Origin: CAVVYA01 sp963752345
GTDB taxonomy: Bacteria > Pseudomonadota > Alphaproteobacteria > SMXQ01
Reading direction: 5' to 3'
DNA length: 64,000 nt
Assembly (NCBI GenBank): GCA_963752345.1
Contig: CAVVYA010000002.1
Location: 930,001-994,000, forward strand
Part shown: piece by piece, positions 25,296-33,714 of the stretch
Layout: each line of letters begins with the position of its first letter
Position numbering within the stretch: the stretch's first letter is position 1
The notes under the pieces: generated by a model
The model's database searches: none
Told to the model about the DNA's origin: nothing
Seen by the model: the letters and a program-made list of their open reading frames with translations, nothing else
Position numbers and translations under genes: made by a program

Positions 25296-28238
25296 ATGGC
25301 CACGACCATTTCGGGTACGGATCAGACCGCAAATCAGGGTCAGGATACGCAATCAGTCAATCTACAAACGTCTCTCCACCGTCGCAGAGTCAGGCACGGG
25401 GTCACAGGTGATTCCGAATCCGCAGAATGGTCCACAGCTTCAGGCCCGAATGCTCCGATGACACCGTCATCCATTGCGAGACGCGCCCCGCCGCAGAGCA
25501 CGCGGGCGCCCGCGCCTGTTGAGCCGCCACCGGTCGTCAGCGCCGCAGCAACGCGCCTGCCGCCGCCGGTCGAGAGCTTGCCGCAGCAGCCGGCGCCTGT
25601 CGAGCCGCCGCCGGTCGTCGGCCTGCCGCAGCAGCCGGCGCCTGTTGAGCCGCCGCCTGCTGCCGGACCGGTGGTTGCCGAGCCGGTGTCGAGCAGTCCC
25701 TTGCCGCAGCCGCCGGCGCCGAGCACGCCGCCGCCGTCCGCCCCGGCACCGGCACCGTCGGCTCCGACGCAGAACGCGCCGACGCCGGCCGCGCCTTCGG
25801 CGCCGGGCGACGTGGTCGGCTTCAGCCTGCAGAACACCTCGGGCGCCGCCGAAGGCACCGGCTATGTCACCTTCGGCCAGGTCTTCGCCAAGGGCGCCGT
25901 GATGCCCGGCACCACCCTGGTCGCCAAGATCAACGGCCAGGACGTCGCCGTCCAGATGGACGTCAAGACGACCAACGCCGACGGCTCGGTCGGCCATGCC
26001 CTGCTCACCCTCAAGGCCCCCGCCCTGGCGGCCGACGGCAGCGTCAGCGGCATGCTCGCCAAGGTCGCCCCGGCGCCCGCCGGCGCCGCCATCCAGGCCC
26101 AGGACATCCTCGCCAAGGGCCTCGACGTCAAGGTCCAGGTCACCCTGCACAATCCGGACGGCTCGACCACGGTGAAGACCGTCGATGCCGCCCAGCTGCT
26201 GCAGCAGGCGATCAACGCCGGCACCGTCGAGACCTGGATGAAGGGCGCCCAGGCCAGCGAATACCGCGTCGAGACCACCATCGCGCCCAATCTCGACGTC
26301 AAGCTCGACATCCGCATGGACGCCCTGGGCAAGCTGCACACCGACGTCATCTTCGCGCGCGACGACGCCTACACCACCAACCTCTCCACCCTGAACTACG
26401 ACGTCAAGATCACCCAGGGGGGCCAGGTCGCGTTCGATCAGGCGAATATTCAGCAGCATTTCTATTCGACATGGCATAAGGAGTTCAGCAGCCCGGGCGC
26501 GATCGATCCGCATGTCGTCTACGACATGCAGTATCTGATCAACACCGGCGCCATCCCCGCCTACGACCTCACCACCGCCATCTCGCCCGCGGCCATCGCC
26601 AATAGCTTGCAGGCGCTCTCCCAGTCCAATACCGGGCCCATGGGCAGTGCGCTCGTGAACACATATATGCCGGGGGCCGGCGGACGCCCCGATATCGGCC
26701 CGGAGTCGACCTGGACGGCAACTTATCTCAGCAGCCAGAACGCCGACGCCGCCAAGGTCATGTTCGCCAATGCCGACGCATCCGGCAGTGTACCGTGGCA
26801 TCTGATGGACAACAACGGCGACCCGGTGCGCGTTGATCTGCGCTCCAATCTCTGGCTCGATTATCGCGGAGAGCAACCCGGCCCTGACGCATTGCCGACC
26901 CCCTATGCCCCTTGGGACAAAACGGTATGGACTCCCGATGCAGCGCATCAGCCGTCGCTCACCTACGTGCCCTATCTGATCACCGGCAGCCATTACTACA
27001 TCGATGAGCTGGCAGCCCAGACCGCCTTTACCATGGCGTATTTTCCGCCGGATCTTCGCGGCTTCGGCGAGGGGCTAATCCCCGATGCCATCGCCCAGCC
27101 GCGCGAGTTCGCCTGGACTCTCCGCACTCTCGCCAATGCGGCCTATATCACCCCTGACGGCGACCCTATGAAGGCTTATTTTACGAAGCTCCTCGACAAC
27201 AACCTCACCCATCTGATCGATCAGTACGTCAATGGCGCATGGGGTGATCAGCAGGGACAGCTCGAAGGATGGATTGCCAGGGCTACTACCCAGTTCGGCT
27301 CCATCACGCCGTGGCAGGAGGACTATATCGCGACCGCTCTCCGGACCGCCGCCGAGAAGGGCTTTAGCAAGGCCGACACCGTGCTGGGGTGGATGGATAA
27401 CTTCCTCTCCGGCCGCTTCCTCAACGAGGCCAATGGTTACGACCCGCTCCATGGTGCAACCTACATTTCTAATCTCTATAACCCAGCCACCGGCAAGCTT
27501 TACCAGACTTGGCAGGAGGTCTATCAGGCCACCTTCGGCAGCGCGCCCGCGACCGAAATGGACGGATGGCCCACCTGGGCCGGCGGCTATGCCGCCAATG
27601 CCAAGGCCGCCCTCGCCGGCGTCATCTCCTCCACCCAATCGCCCGACGCTATCGAAGCCTATGGCTGGCTCCAGAGCCAGACCACCGTGATGGTCGCGGA
27701 CTACGCCACGGACCCGACGTGGAATATCGTACCCAAGCTGGCCAACGGCCAGTACCTGACCCATGACGAGATCCATGTCCATACCGCCGCCACCGCCGCC
27801 ACCCTCACCGCCGGCAACACCGAAACCATGCTCATCGGCAATCTCGGAAACGACACCATCGTCGGCGGCAGCGGCATCGGAATGCTCTTCGGCATGGACG
27901 GAAACGATTCCCTTCGTTCTGGGTCTGCCGGGTCTTACCTGTATGGTGGAAAGGGTGACGACCGCTTGACGGCGGCCGTCGCGGGAAGCGCCAGCAATAA
28001 GACCTCGCTGACGGGTGGCACCGGACGCGACGTCTTCGCATTCGTCGCCGGGGCTCATGCGACCATCACCGATTTCAAATCGTCCGATGATCGCATCGAG
28101 CTCTCCGGCATCGGCGCAGGCAACGTCAAGGTCAGCAACTCCAGCGGATCGACCTTCATCGATCTCGGCACCAGCGGCCGGATTACCATTGCGGGCGCAA
28201 ACCTATCCCAGAGCGCGCTCAACATCTCCTACACCTGA
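25296..28238 (+). CDS. Large RTX-type secreted protein, putative polysaccharide-active enzyme
   Basis: 980 residues starting at the ATG at 25296 (GGAGGGG upstream). Layout: short polar N-terminus without signal peptide; Pro-rich stretch at about 65-170 with a repeated 15-residue unit; beta-rich domain at about 175-390 (FSLQNTSGAAEGTGYVTFGQ onward); a helical, aromatic-rich region at about 390-840 (WHLMDNNGDPV, YVPYLITGSHYYIDELAAQT, REFAWTLRTLANAAY) that resembles the alpha/alpha toroid folds of polysaccharide lyases; RTX-like GNLGNDTIVGGSG and GMDGNDSL repeats at about 848-885; and the shared C-terminal module. I do not recognise a named family, so catalysis is inferred from layout and neighbours only. 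Residues 20-45 (RRRVRHGVT) look out of character and may hide compensating errors. Confidence 0.7.
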   Translation: MATTISGTDQTANQGQDTQSVNLQTSLHRRRVRHGVTGDSESAEWSTASGPNAPMTPSSIARRAPPQSTRAPAPVEPPPVVSAAATRLPPPVESLPQQPAPVEPPPVVGLPQQPAPVEPPPAAGPVVAEPVSSSPLPQPPAPSTPPPSAPAPAPSAPTQNAPTPAAPSAPGDVVGFSLQNTSGAAEGTGYVTFGQVFAKGAVMPGTTLVAKINGQDVAVQMDVKTTNADGSVGHALLTLKAPALAADGSVSGMLAKVAPAPAGAAIQAQDILAKGLDVKVQVTLHNPDGSTTVKTVDAAQLLQQAINAGTVETWMKGAQASEYRVETTIAPNLDVKLDIRMDALGKLHTDVIFARDDAYTTNLSTLNYDVKITQGGQVAFDQANIQQHFYSTWHKEFSSPGAIDPHVVYDMQYLINTGAIPAYDLTTAISPAAIANSLQALSQSNTGPMGSALVNTYMPGAGGRPDIGPESTWTATYLSSQNADAAKVMFANADASGSVPWHLMDNNGDPVRVDLRSNLWLDYRGEQPGPDALPTPYAPWDKTVWTPDAAHQPSLTYVPYLITGSHYYIDELAAQTAFTMAYFPPDLRGFGEGLIPDAIAQPREFAWTLRTLANAAYITPDGDPMKAYFTKLLDNNLTHLIDQYVNGAWGDQQGQLEGWIARATTQFGSITPWQEDYIATALRTAAEKGFSKADTVLGWMDNFLSGRFLNEANGYDPLHGATYISNLYNPATGKLYQTWQEVYQATFGSAPATEMDGWPTWAGGYAANAKAALAGVISSTQSPDAIEAYGWLQSQTTVMVADYATDPTWNIVPKLANGQYLTHDEIHVHTAATAATLTAGNTETMLIGNLGNDTIVGGSGIGMLFGMDGNDSLRSGSAGSYLYGGKGDDRLTAAVAGSASNKTSLTGGTGRDVFAFVAGAHATITDFKSSDDRIELSGIGAGNVKVSNSSGSTFIDLGTSGRITIAGANLSQSALNISYT
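25578..25667 (+). repeat. Tandem 45-nt repeat in the Pro-rich linker
   Basis: Two near-identical 45-base units encode LPQQPAPVEPPPVVG and LPQQPAPVEPPPAAG. A partial copy (APVEPPPVV) precedes them at about 25515. It is a linker expansion of the kind common in secreted multidomain enzymes. Confidence 0.75.
28014..28235 (+). repeat. Shared C-terminal secretion-type module, copy 3
   Basis: Last 74 residues of the 980-residue protein, starting GGTGRDVFAF and ending at its stop. See copies at 23144-23365 and 24872-25093. Confidence 0.85.
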
Positions 28239-28343
28239 GTTGGCGTGAAATAGGCGGTGGCCTGCTGAACAGGCCACTTCTCGAAGAGACGTGTGGCGGC
28301 TTGCTGAAACCAGGCGCCACACGTCGCTCACGTCAATGTCCTC

Positions 28344-28369
28344 GGCCCGGCATCAGCCGGGCCTTTTTT
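28344..28369 (+). terminator. Rho-independent terminator of the secretion cluster
   Basis: Perfect 8-bp stem GGCCCGGC (28344-28351) with GCCGGGCC (28356-28363), ATCA loop, then TTTTTT. It lies about 100 bp after the stop of the 980-residue protein and ends the rightward cluster. Confidence 0.85.
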
Positions 28370-28499
28370 ATGGTCTATCCCAAAGTTCCGCTTGTATCCG
28401 ACCAATCCCTGGTCTGCTTAGCCGTGCCGTGCAAAAGCCATATAACAATCGCACGCGCTAATCATAAATGTTGTTATTATTGGTACTAAATAAAATCGA

Positions 28500-28618
28500 A
28501 AAACCCCCCCCCCCCCAAACCCCCCCCCCCCCCCCCAAAAATCCCCCAACCCCCCTCCCCCTCACCTCTTTTTTCCCCCCTTCCTCCCCCCACCCCCCCC
28601 TCACCTAAAAAAAAAAGG
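28500..28618. other. Low-complexity poly-C stretch, probable assembly artefact
   Basis: About 120 bases made almost only of C, with short A and T runs; G is absent. Individual C runs exceed 14 bases. Nothing like it exists elsewhere in the window. It directly precedes a methyltransferase fragment that lacks its N-terminal half. A base-calling or contig-joining artefact is the simplest explanation. Confidence 0.7.
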
Positions 28619-28625
28619 CTTTTCT

Positions 28626-28955
28626 ATGACGCAGACGGACTCCAGAGACGTGGAGGTTCGCACTCTCGATGGTTTCGCCGGCGTGGACTGGACCAGAACA
28701 TTCGTGAAAATCGACACACAGGGCCATGATGTAGCTGTCATGCGCGGCGGACTTCGCGTTCTGAAACAAGTCCCCCTTATCCAGTCGGAAGTATCCTTTT
28801 TGCCGATCTATCGGGGCATGCCAACCTTTGCCGAAGCCATCGGTTTTATGAACAGGATGGGATTCGATGTAACCGGCCTCTTTCCCGTTTCGCGCGACCA
28901 GCACATGCGGGTTCGAGAGTTCGATTGCATGGCAGTCAATCGCACATTGCTTTAG
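28626..28955 (+). pseudogene. FkbM-family methyltransferase, C-terminal fragment
   Basis: A 109-residue frame that matches only the C-terminal half of FkbM-type SAM-dependent methyltransferases: TRTFVKIDTQGHDVAVMRGG is the motif-IV region, followed by VPLIQSEVSFLPIYRGMPTF and GFMNRMGFDVTGLFPV. The SAM-binding N-terminal half is missing and its place is taken by the poly-C stretch, so the gene may be intact in the real genome. FkbM enzymes O-methylate sugars and polyketides, which would fit a polysaccharide locus. Confidence 0.75.
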
Positions 28956-29132
28956 CCGCAAAGGGACTCTTCTACTGCGCCACCAACTGCCAAGCAGCAG
29001 CGATCCAAGCTAATTCCGATTTGGAACAGCAGCGCGCTTCACGGAGACCGTCTGCAACATGGGGACTACCCCACAATAGGAGATGGGACCGCGACACATT
29101 CTCGGTAGCATGCAAAAAATTACGGGGGGCGT

Positions 29133-29840
29133 ATGCTCATCATCCAGTCGACTGTATCGCCGGCATTGCGGTTTGCGCATTGGCGTCTAAAGCGGTCAGC
29201 AAGGTCCGCCTTTGATCCGGCTTCAGGATTCTTGCGACAGAGTGTCCGTCGGGTTTGCGCAGGACGGAGATTGGCGAAGCCGTCGATCGGGTTGGATGTA
29301 GGCGCCAGTGCGGGGGTATGGGCGACCGCCCATTTACGGACTGTCCCGGGCGCCAGGTTCATGATGATCGAGGCACAGCGTTGGCACCAGATCTGCGACG
29401 GGAGGAAGCCCAATCGGGCCGTCGGGAACGCGTCGTCATCCGATGCAGGGCCGCCAAGAAGCAACGGCAATTCCGTTCTATCTTGCCGACACCGGATCCG
29501 CCCGACTGGAGGAGATGACGAGCTCTCCGCGTGAAGCCATTCAGCTTCCCCTGACGGCTCTGGATGCGTCGCGGGCGACTTGCAGGCAAACGGTCTTCTT
29601 AAGATGGCGTACAGGGCTGACAATTGGTTGTTCGGCGGCCGCCACAGCCACCTTGCCCTCCGCGAGGTCATTCTGATCAACGCGTCCGTTGCCGCCTGCC
29701 CATGCTTGGCCGCCCCGCTTTTGCCGGTCGTCGTCGAGCTGCGACCAGCCCGGCTTCCGCCCGTTCGACATCTGGGATCTTCGCGCATAGGCGGGTTCAC
29801 GCGCATGCGATCTCCTATCCGTCAGAAAAAATGGACAGTT
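29133..29840 (+). pseudogene. FkbM-family methyltransferase with multiple frame breaks
   Basis: The ATG at 29133 (GGGGGG upstream) opens a frame with the SAM-binding motif IGLDVGASAGVWATAHLRTV and FMMIEAQRWHQ. Later family segments occur in other frames: REEAQSGR and RAAKKQRQF, YLADTGSARLEEMTSS and PLTALDA, then GLLKMAYRADNWLFGG and REVILINASVA, and finally RHLGSSR. At least four shifts are needed. Unlike the other broken genes here, repair is not clean, so real decay or a poor-quality stretch are both possible. The end near 29840 is approximate. Confidence 0.6.
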
Positions 29841-29936
29841 CGAAAAACACGCTCAGAATATGATCAAAGCCTACGGGAACTGAGCCGGCGGAACGATGTA
29901 CCGCTCTTCCCCCAAATTATCGAGATTGAAAAGAGA

Positions 29937-29981
29937 AATTGGTCGGGACGAGAGGATTTGAACCTCCGACCCTCAGACCCC
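29937..29981. repeat. att-like direct repeat, distal copy (tRNA-Pro 3' fragment)
   Basis: 45 bases identical to 33527-33571. It carries the CCA end, acceptor 3' strand, T arm, variable loop and the 3' side of the anticodon stem and loop of tRNA-Pro, then diverges, so it is not a functional tRNA. Confidence 0.85.
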
Positions 29982-30389
29982 AAGTCTTGGGACTGCGGAA
30001 ACCAGCGAACGATGGCGGACAGAAATAAGCTCAGATATTAGCCATTTGTCGCAATTTTGGTCCGCCAATCCGTTGGAATTGCCTCCAACCGCCTTACGAT
30101 GCTACCCACAGATGCTGCATCTCGCTACAGTTGTCATCACTACTAGAATTCATTGAGCCCAATGCGGCCGGAGACAGCATGCCGATACTGAATCTCCGTT
30201 GATCTTCGTGAAAAGTAGAAAGATTGGCGCTCGAAAGCCTCTAACAGCCGCCCCGACGAAACCATCACCGGTCACTCGCTTTTGTCGGCACCGCCATGCC
30301 GATAGTGGTTTCTACCGGATGCGGCCGATGATATGGCCAATTTTGAATAGAAGTTTGGCGGATTAATCCGAAACCCGGTGGTCTCGGAT
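29982..30389. other. Island region without a supported gene
   Basis: 408 bp between the distal att-like repeat and the TPR gene. On the minus strand a short open stretch ends EMQHLWVAS before a stop near 30100, and could be the tail of a lost gene, but it is too short to assign. No promoter or hairpin stands out. Confidence 0.35.
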
Positions 30390-32840
30390 TTAAGCTGCAG
30401 TCTGCAGACTTATTTCAACCGCCAGGAGACTGCATTCGCGATCATACAGCCAGTTTGGGTTATCCGCGTGGCGAGGTTCGATTTTTCTTAATTTGAGTTG
30501 AGCCGCAATCTCATCACGTAAGTAAATAACGTTATCTGAGACATTCGTTTTTAACGCTTCGTAGGCAGCCGTAGCCTCTTGCATGCGATTTAATCCAGCA
30601 TATGCATGCAGGCGAAGGACGTTTGCCATGGGCTCGTCAAACCCTCTCATTTTCAATAGTTGCACGGCCTGCGAATAGTTTTTTCTTCTTAAGCTAGCTA
30701 TCGCAAGCGCGCTCTGAAAATAAGACTTTTGGACAGCGAACGGTACAGCCTCAAGGTATTTCGAAAACCAGTTTTCCGCATCTTCGAGATTGCCCGATTT
30801 TAAGAGGGCCATTCCTCGGATATGACAAGCAACCCATTCAGTTTTCGTACGAGGTGAAATTATAGGAGGAAGAATACTGAGGGCTCTAACATAGTCTCCC
30901 TTGGCAACCGCAATTGCACCAATCGACGCCATAGCTTCGATTTTGCGAATTTCACCATCTGCACTTAAACGCCGAAATATACCTTCGGCTGCGTCAAATC
31001 TGCCAAGTTCTTTAAGCATATTTGCCTGGCCAATCTTCGCGGATACGTTTGTCGGCGCTCCTAAAATTGCCCTACCATATGCTTGTAAGGCGTCCTCAAA
31101 AGCGCCGTACCGCTTAAGGTGCTGCGCTTGTTTCATCAGGATTATCAACTCGGCCGGAAAGAGTTTCAACGCTTCAGCAAACTCCGTATCAGCACGAGCT
31201 TGCTGTCTCATCTCCGAGTATGTTTCTGCGGACCCACTCCAACCGAGAGGATCGAAAGGAAAGTATTTCTTCAACTCGCCATATTCTTGGAGGGCTGCCG
31301 AGAAATTTTTGGCTGTTCTATAGACAAACGCTAGAGCCCTCGACGGCGCTGGATAAAGCTTAAACCTGCGCTTACCTTTTTTTAGTGCGGTAATGGCGTT
31401 ATCAAATTCACCCATTTCCGTCCAAGCTCGACCTAAACCGACATATGCGTGAACTGTTTCTTCGCCATATTGAATGCTTCGTTCGAAGCTTTGGACCGCA
31501 TTGCTTAGTTGGCCGAGCGTGATTTGAAGATCACCTAAACTGCAATAGCTTTTCGGCTGCCATGGAAACTTTGCAATCGCTTGCTGGATGAAATCATAAG
31601 CCTCATCGTGGCGATCTAAAGCGACTAAACATTCACTCGCACCGATATATGAACTCCAAATCTGGTCGTGGTCAGAATGTCGCTCCAGGGCCGCGCTATA
31701 TCCGTCGAGTGCCCTAGCGATATCACCTTGGTAAAAATAAATACGCGCGCGTGAATTGATGGAAAATAGATTTTCGCCGCAGCGTTCAGCATTCTTGAGA
31801 GCATCCAAGGCCTCTTCATAGCGTGAGAGGCACATGAGGGCATCAGCGTGCTGCCCCCAAGCTCGTCCGTCTTCTGACGATATTTCGACGGCTTGGGAAG
31901 TAAATTCCAGAGCGAGCGAGTTCATCGAGAGATCTTGAGAATAGGCGGCTAAATTGCATAGCGATTTAGCAGCGTATACAGCATCACCGTTCGCCAGCTG
32001 AGAATTAATTAAATCACTAGCGAAGCGACGAACCCTATCCCGCTGAGCCAACCGAATAAGATTCTTTATCTCATCAACTTGCGTTATTGCGCGTTGAAAG
32101 GAGTGATGATCTGCTTTTTGGCGAGACGAGCGTGTCCATTCATCACCGTCATAGTTGGTCTCTCGCTCAAATGACCGTTCAATCTGACTATCGGAGACAC
32201 GAGTTTGCGGCGTCAACCTATCTAACCATTCCCTTAAGATGCCGCGATAATTCTTGATTAATTGCAGCCCGCGAAGGCTATGGGCCTCGAGCTTAACTCT
32301 ATTAATTAGCCGGCTGTCTTTGGCCGTGATCGCAAGAGCCATTGAGCGAAATACCCCGGCCTCAATCGCTATCTTTTCAAACTCGCGCTGATCGCTGACA
32401 GAGTTGAAACAATCTTTTGCAAGCCCGTCCCATCCGCTGCGTAAAAGCGCAATCGCCTGCTGATTATTGAAAACCTCCTCTAAGAGGCTTACCGCTAGCG
32501 GAAATTGGCGGACCAAATCTATGGCAACCGCAATTTCTGCTATTTCTGGTAAAGGGGCCTTAAACAATACATTGGAAACCGCATCGAACACCGGCCGTTC
32601 CTCGATTAAGGAGGAAAGCACGGGACCGATTTCCACACGAATGTCTTGGTCCTCCGAGCTACTAAGAAGCATAAGACAAAGAACTAGGGCCCGATCTTTG
32701 CTTGCTGCCTCTTCCAATTTTGAAACTGCTTCGGCTACGGAGCTAACGACGATGCATTCCACGTCGGAAGCCCCGGAAAACACGTGCGCTAATTCTGCGA
32801 GCGGATAAGGTACGTAAATCAGAGGGGGCGTCGAGCTCAA
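30390..32840 (-). CDS. Large TPR-repeat protein of unknown function
   Basis: 816 residues from a TTG at 32840. Residues 1-250 are an alpha/beta then helical region I cannot assign (LIYVPYPLAELAHVFSGASD start). From about 260 to 790 there are roughly a dozen tetratricopeptide repeats, for example GRAWGQHADALMCLSRYEEALDA, and AYVGLGRAWTEMGEFDNAIT. No signal peptide or membrane segment, so it is probably a cytosolic scaffold. Base composition is markedly lower in G and C than neighbours, fitting recent acquisition. The frame continues upstream to a TGA without an ATG, so the start is uncertain. It lies 63 bases downstream of the small island gene, likely co-transcribed. Confidence 0.8.
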   Translation of the reverse strand: MSSTPPLIYVPYPLAELAHVFSGASDVECIVVSSVAEAVSKLEEAASKDRALVLCLMLLSSSEDQDIRVEIGPVLSSLIEERPVFDAVSNVLFKAPLPEIAEIAVAIDLVRQFPLAVSLLEEVFNNQQAIALLRSGWDGLAKDCFNSVSDQREFEKIAIEAGVFRSMALAITAKDSRLINRVKLEAHSLRGLQLIKNYRGILREWLDRLTPQTRVSDSQIERSFERETNYDGDEWTRSSRQKADHHSFQRAITQVDEIKNLIRLAQRDRVRRFASDLINSQLANGDAVYAAKSLCNLAAYSQDLSMNSLALEFTSQAVEISSEDGRAWGQHADALMCLSRYEEALDALKNAERCGENLFSINSRARIYFYQGDIARALDGYSAALERHSDHDQIWSSYIGASECLVALDRHDEAYDFIQQAIAKFPWQPKSYCSLGDLQITLGQLSNAVQSFERSIQYGEETVHAYVGLGRAWTEMGEFDNAITALKKGKRRFKLYPAPSRALAFVYRTAKNFSAALQEYGELKKYFPFDPLGWSGSAETYSEMRQQARADTEFAEALKLFPAELIILMKQAQHLKRYGAFEDALQAYGRAILGAPTNVSAKIGQANMLKELGRFDAAEGIFRRLSADGEIRKIEAMASIGAIAVAKGDYVRALSILPPIISPRTKTEWVACHIRGMALLKSGNLEDAENWFSKYLEAVPFAVQKSYFQSALAIASLRRKNYSQAVQLLKMRGFDEPMANVLRLHAYAGLNRMQEATAAYEALKTNVSDNVIYLRDEIAAQLKLRKIEPRHADNPNWLYDRECSLLAVEISLQTAA

Positions 32841-32903
32841 TAACGTTAAGCTCGTTTCCTTGAATAATCGCCGCTCTGGCGGCCTGACCTGACATATAGC
32901 AAT

Positions 32904-33350
32904 TCATGCCATTGCTTCATATGCGATAGAAAGCTTGGCGCATTGAGCTTTCAAGGATTTCACGATTAGTGCATCGGCTTTCTTCGTTTTGGATCCTGAC
33001 GTCGAACGAAGCTCAACGATTTTAAGGATCGCCGCTCTATTGAATCCGCCGTAAATGTGGACTTCGATTATATCCGCGGACGAGGTTGTGCCAGGACTCA
33101 ACAGAATTTCAGCGAAATCAGCATCGGTGGTCGAAGCATTAATTTTAGAAACTAGTTTGGAAGCAGCAAGGTCCCCGCGGCTATCCCAAGGGGCACGATA
33201 CCCCGCTGGCACGGGCCCACCGGCGGGAAGCTTGTGCGAAACAGAAAAGGAGGCCGTATTATTTTCAAACACAGTGGTGCGGTGTTTGATCATTTCGGTT
33301 TTTAGGACCATAGAAAAGTCCCCATAGCTAATCGCTCCCTTACCGTCCAA
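32904..33350 (-). CDS. Unknown island protein, possibly 5'-truncated
   Basis: 148 residues from a TTG at 33350. It is charged and beta-rich: KTEMIKHRTTVFENNTASFS, PAGYRAPWDSRGDLAASKL and SADIIEVHIYGGFNRAAILK. The frame stays open for 32 more codons upstream, to a stop near 33447, and these also look protein-like (REAIDAIFFPGYYKKIVFGA) but contain no ATG or GTG. So either the start is non-standard, or the 5' end was lost or damaged near the tRNA junction. No family recognised. Partner of the TPR gene by position. Confidence 0.6.
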   Translation of the reverse strand: MDGKGAISYGDFSMVLKTEMIKHRTTVFENNTASFSVSHKLPAGGPVPAGYRAPWDSRGDLAASKLVSKINASTTDADFAEILLSPGTTSSADIIEVHIYGGFNRAAILKIVELRSTSGSKTKKADALIVKSLKAQCAKLSIAYEAMA

Positions 33351-33526
33351 CGACAGTGCTCCGAAAACTATTTTCTTGTAATATCCTGGAAAAAATATGG
33401 CATCGATCGCCTCGCGGCGTTGATCGAAATCATTGTTCGCGGGAACTTAGAGAAATGCAGGCACGAACAGCTACCCACATGCCGCACCATGCGCTGTGGT
33501 GAGATATAAGCCTAAGTATTTGAAAT

Positions 33527-33571
33527 AATTGGTCGGGACGAGAGGATTTGAACCTCCGACCCTCAGACCCC
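33527..33571. repeat. att-like direct repeat, proximal copy within tRNA-Pro
   Basis: Exact partner of 29937-29981; covers the tRNA 3' half and three bases beyond. It leaves the tRNA functional. Confidence 0.85.
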
Positions 33572-33606
33572 CAGTCTGATGCGCTACCAGGCTGCGCTAC
33601 GCCCCG
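33530..33606 (-). tRNA. tRNA-Pro(GGG)
   Basis: The minus strand from 33606 folds as a full tRNA: acceptor CGGGGCG with CGTCCCG, D arm GCGCAGCCTGGTAGCGC, anticodon stem TCAGA/TCTGA with loop CTGGGGG (anticodon GGG), T arm GGAGG-TTCAAAT-CCTCT, discriminator A and encoded CCA. The 77 bases are intact. It lies downstream of merR, its common place in related alphaproteobacteria, and is the integration site of the adjacent island. Confidence 0.97.
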
Positions 33607-33714
33607 ACCGAAACGCCGCCGCAAAAGCCCGAAAGCCGCGGCAGCGAGGGCGCGCACTTTAGCGCGCAGCGCTCATCGCCGCAATGGCAATGCCGCCGGC
33701 AATACTATCGAATT

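Larger units (their letters stand above)
29937..33571. mobile_element. Small genomic island integrated in tRNA-Pro
   Basis: The 3' 42 bases of tRNA-Pro plus three flanking bases (33527-33571) recur exactly at 29937-29981. The 3.5 kb between them is visibly AT-richer than its surroundings and has two leftward genes unrelated to the core operons. This is the standard footprint of tyrosine-integrase insertion into a tRNA 3' end, with the repeat ending in the anticodon loop. No integrase, excisionase or mobility gene is visible, so the element is either a remnant or moved by another element's integrase (inference). Confidence 0.75.

Noticed and set aside
29940..30041. A second tRNA-Pro gene
   Set aside because: Only the 3' half matches; the sequence diverges in the anticodon loop and cannot form the D arm or acceptor stem. 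It is read as an att-like fragment.
29580..30041. A 153-residue ORF containing SGREDLNLRPSDP
   Set aside because: That string is the well-known translation of a tRNA fragment; the rest is the broken FkbM tail.
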